This document shows, one piece after another, positions 13,827-14,704 of a stretch of 14,704 nt of DNA. Source of the stretch: Prevotellaceae bacterium (GTDB taxonomy: Bacteria > Bacteroidota > Bacteroidia > Bacteroidales > UBA932); the NCBI GenBank assembly GCA_031259225.1, contig JAIRLT010000030.1:1-14704 (forward strand), read 5' to 3'. The notes beneath the pieces are model-generated. The model saw nothing but the letters and a program-made list of their open reading frames with translations. It searched no databases and was not told the origin of the DNA. The number at the start of each line of letters is the position of its first letter. The stretch's first letter is position 1. The translations under genes and the position numbers were made by a program.

Positions 13827-14704
13827 ATGAAAAAAAGCATTGTATTATTAGTATTGACGGGGTTATTCGCCGGCGCACTGTTTGCTCAAAACCCCTTTAT
13901 CCTCGACCAGTTCACCGCCGACCCTACGGCAAGGGTCTTTGAAGGCAAGGTGTATGTGTATCCCTCGCATGATATTCCCAGCCCGATAGAGCAACTCAAA
14001 GAGTGGTTCTGCATGGCGGACTACCATGTATTTTCGTCGGAAAACCTGACCGACTGGACAGACCACGGCATGATAGTAAGCCAGGACAACGTGCCTTGGG
14101 TTAATGAGCAATCCTACAGTATGTGGGCGCCCGACTGTATTTACCGTGACGGCAAGTATTATTTCTACTTCCCGGCTATGGTGAAAGATACCTTAATCGG
14201 ACGTGGTACGATGGTGGGCGTGGCTATTTCCGATAAACCCTACGGTCCCTTCACGCCCCAGCCTGAGCCGATAAAAGGCGCTTACGGCATCGACCCCTGT
14301 ACGCTGATTGACAAAGACGGGCAGGCATATATTTACTGGGCGGGCTTCGGCGGCTTACTGGGAGCCAAACTGAAAGACAACATGACGGAACTTGACGGCA
14401 TGCCGGTAGTAATAGCCGAATTGCCCGCAGGCGACAAGGGACTCAAAGAAGGTCCTTTTGTATTCGAGCGCAACGGCATATACTATTTCACTTTTCCGTG
14501 GGTAAAAAACAACACGACTGAACTGCTGGCTTATGCCATGGGCGACAACCCTCTTGGTCCTTTTACAATGGTGGAAGATGCCATAATGGACGAATCGCCG
14601 ACAGGCTGCTGGACAAACCACCATTCAATTATCGAATACAACGGACAGTGGTATCTGTTCTATCATCACAACGACCTTTCGCCCAAGTTCGACAAAAACC
14701 GCTC
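13827..14704 (+). CDS. Secreted glycoside hydrolase family 43 enzyme (partial, 3' end outside the window)
   Basis: The first 292 codons are present. The signal peptide MKKSIVLLVLTGLFAGALFA has a signal-peptidase-I site after Ala20 and no lipobox, so the mature protein, starting QNPF, is probably periplasmic. The GH43 five-bladed propeller triad is visible: general base Asp32 (FTADPTARVF), pKa-modulating Asp156 (YGIDPCTL) and general acid Glu208 (LKEGPFVF). Blade motifs such as DYHVFSSENLTDWTDHG and MWAPDCIYRDGKYYFYFPA, and the TNHHS histidines (His265/His266), also fit. GH43 members are mostly beta-xylosidases or alpha-L-arabinofuranosidases; this locus favours action on xylo- or arabinoxylo-oligosaccharides, but the subfamily cannot be fixed here. 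Many relatives carry a C-terminal CBM6 or beta-sandwich, which would lie beyond the window. The start follows an AT-rich leader with ATTTAAAA repeats, 37 bp after xylA. Confidence 0.93.
   Translation, partial: MKKSIVLLVLTGLFAGALFAQNPFILDQFTADPTARVFEGKVYVYPSHDIPSPIEQLKEWFCMADYHVFSSENLTDWTDHGMIVSQDNVPWVNEQSYSMWAPDCIYRDGKYYFYFPAMVKDTLIGRGTMVGVAISDKPYGPFTPQPEPIKGAYGIDPCTLIDKDGQAYIYWAGFGGLLGAKLKDNMTELDGMPVVIAELPAGDKGLKEGPFVFERNGIYYFTFPWVKNNTTELLAYAMGDNPLGPFTMVEDAIMDESPTGCWTNHHSIIEYNGQWYLFYHHNDLSPKFDKNR

Overview
The window looks like a piece of a Bacteroidota chromosome, most likely order Bacteroidales. The support is a SusC/SusD pair, a periplasmic-sensor hybrid two-component protein (HTCS), lipoprotein signals, the absence of Shine-Dalgarno sequences before starts, and promoter-like TAnnTTTG boxes. 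The genus cannot be named from the sequence. The gene content is a xylan/xylo-oligosaccharide polysaccharide utilization locus (PUL) with the xylose catabolic genes built in.

Layout. On the minus strand, read from right to left, are susC (6007-2852), susD (2839-863), a repeat- and terminator-rich spacer (862-139), and the first 46 codons of a lipoprotein that looks like a GH10 endo-xylanase (138 to beyond base 1). On the plus strand are the HTCS regulator (6687-10805), xylulokinase xylB (10869-12419), xylose isomerase xylA (12470-13789) and the 5' part of a secreted GH43 enzyme (13827 to beyond 14704). The two arms diverge from a 679-bp intergenic region (6008-6686).

How the genes fit together (inference from families). 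The GH10 lipoprotein and SusD/SusC would cut, bind and import xylan fragments. GH43 would trim xylose or arabinose from them in the periplasm. XylA and XylB would turn xylose into xylulose 5-phosphate. The HTCS would sense an oligosaccharide in the periplasm and drive transcription through its C-terminal AraC domain.

The most notable non-coding signal is between the divergent arms. Four TGTAACA/TGTTACA sites start exactly 21 bp apart (6540, 6561, 6582, 6603). They form a perfect dyad in site placement and orientation, centred at 6574.5, and lie between two oppositely oriented TAnnTTTG boxes. This is a strong candidate operator array for the HTCS or another AraC-like regulator.

The spacers are unusually rich in repeats: heptamer arrays joined to a GGCTGGCGCGCCAGCC palindrome (two copies), a REP/MITE-like inverted repeat, C5/G5 hairpins (one forming part of the xylB N-terminus), a 9-bp-period tract, and duplicated terminator-like hairpins. 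If the mapped susC promoter is right, most of the repeats in the divergent region lie in a roughly 490-nt susC 5' leader. No tRNA, rRNA, CRISPR array or intact transposase was seen.
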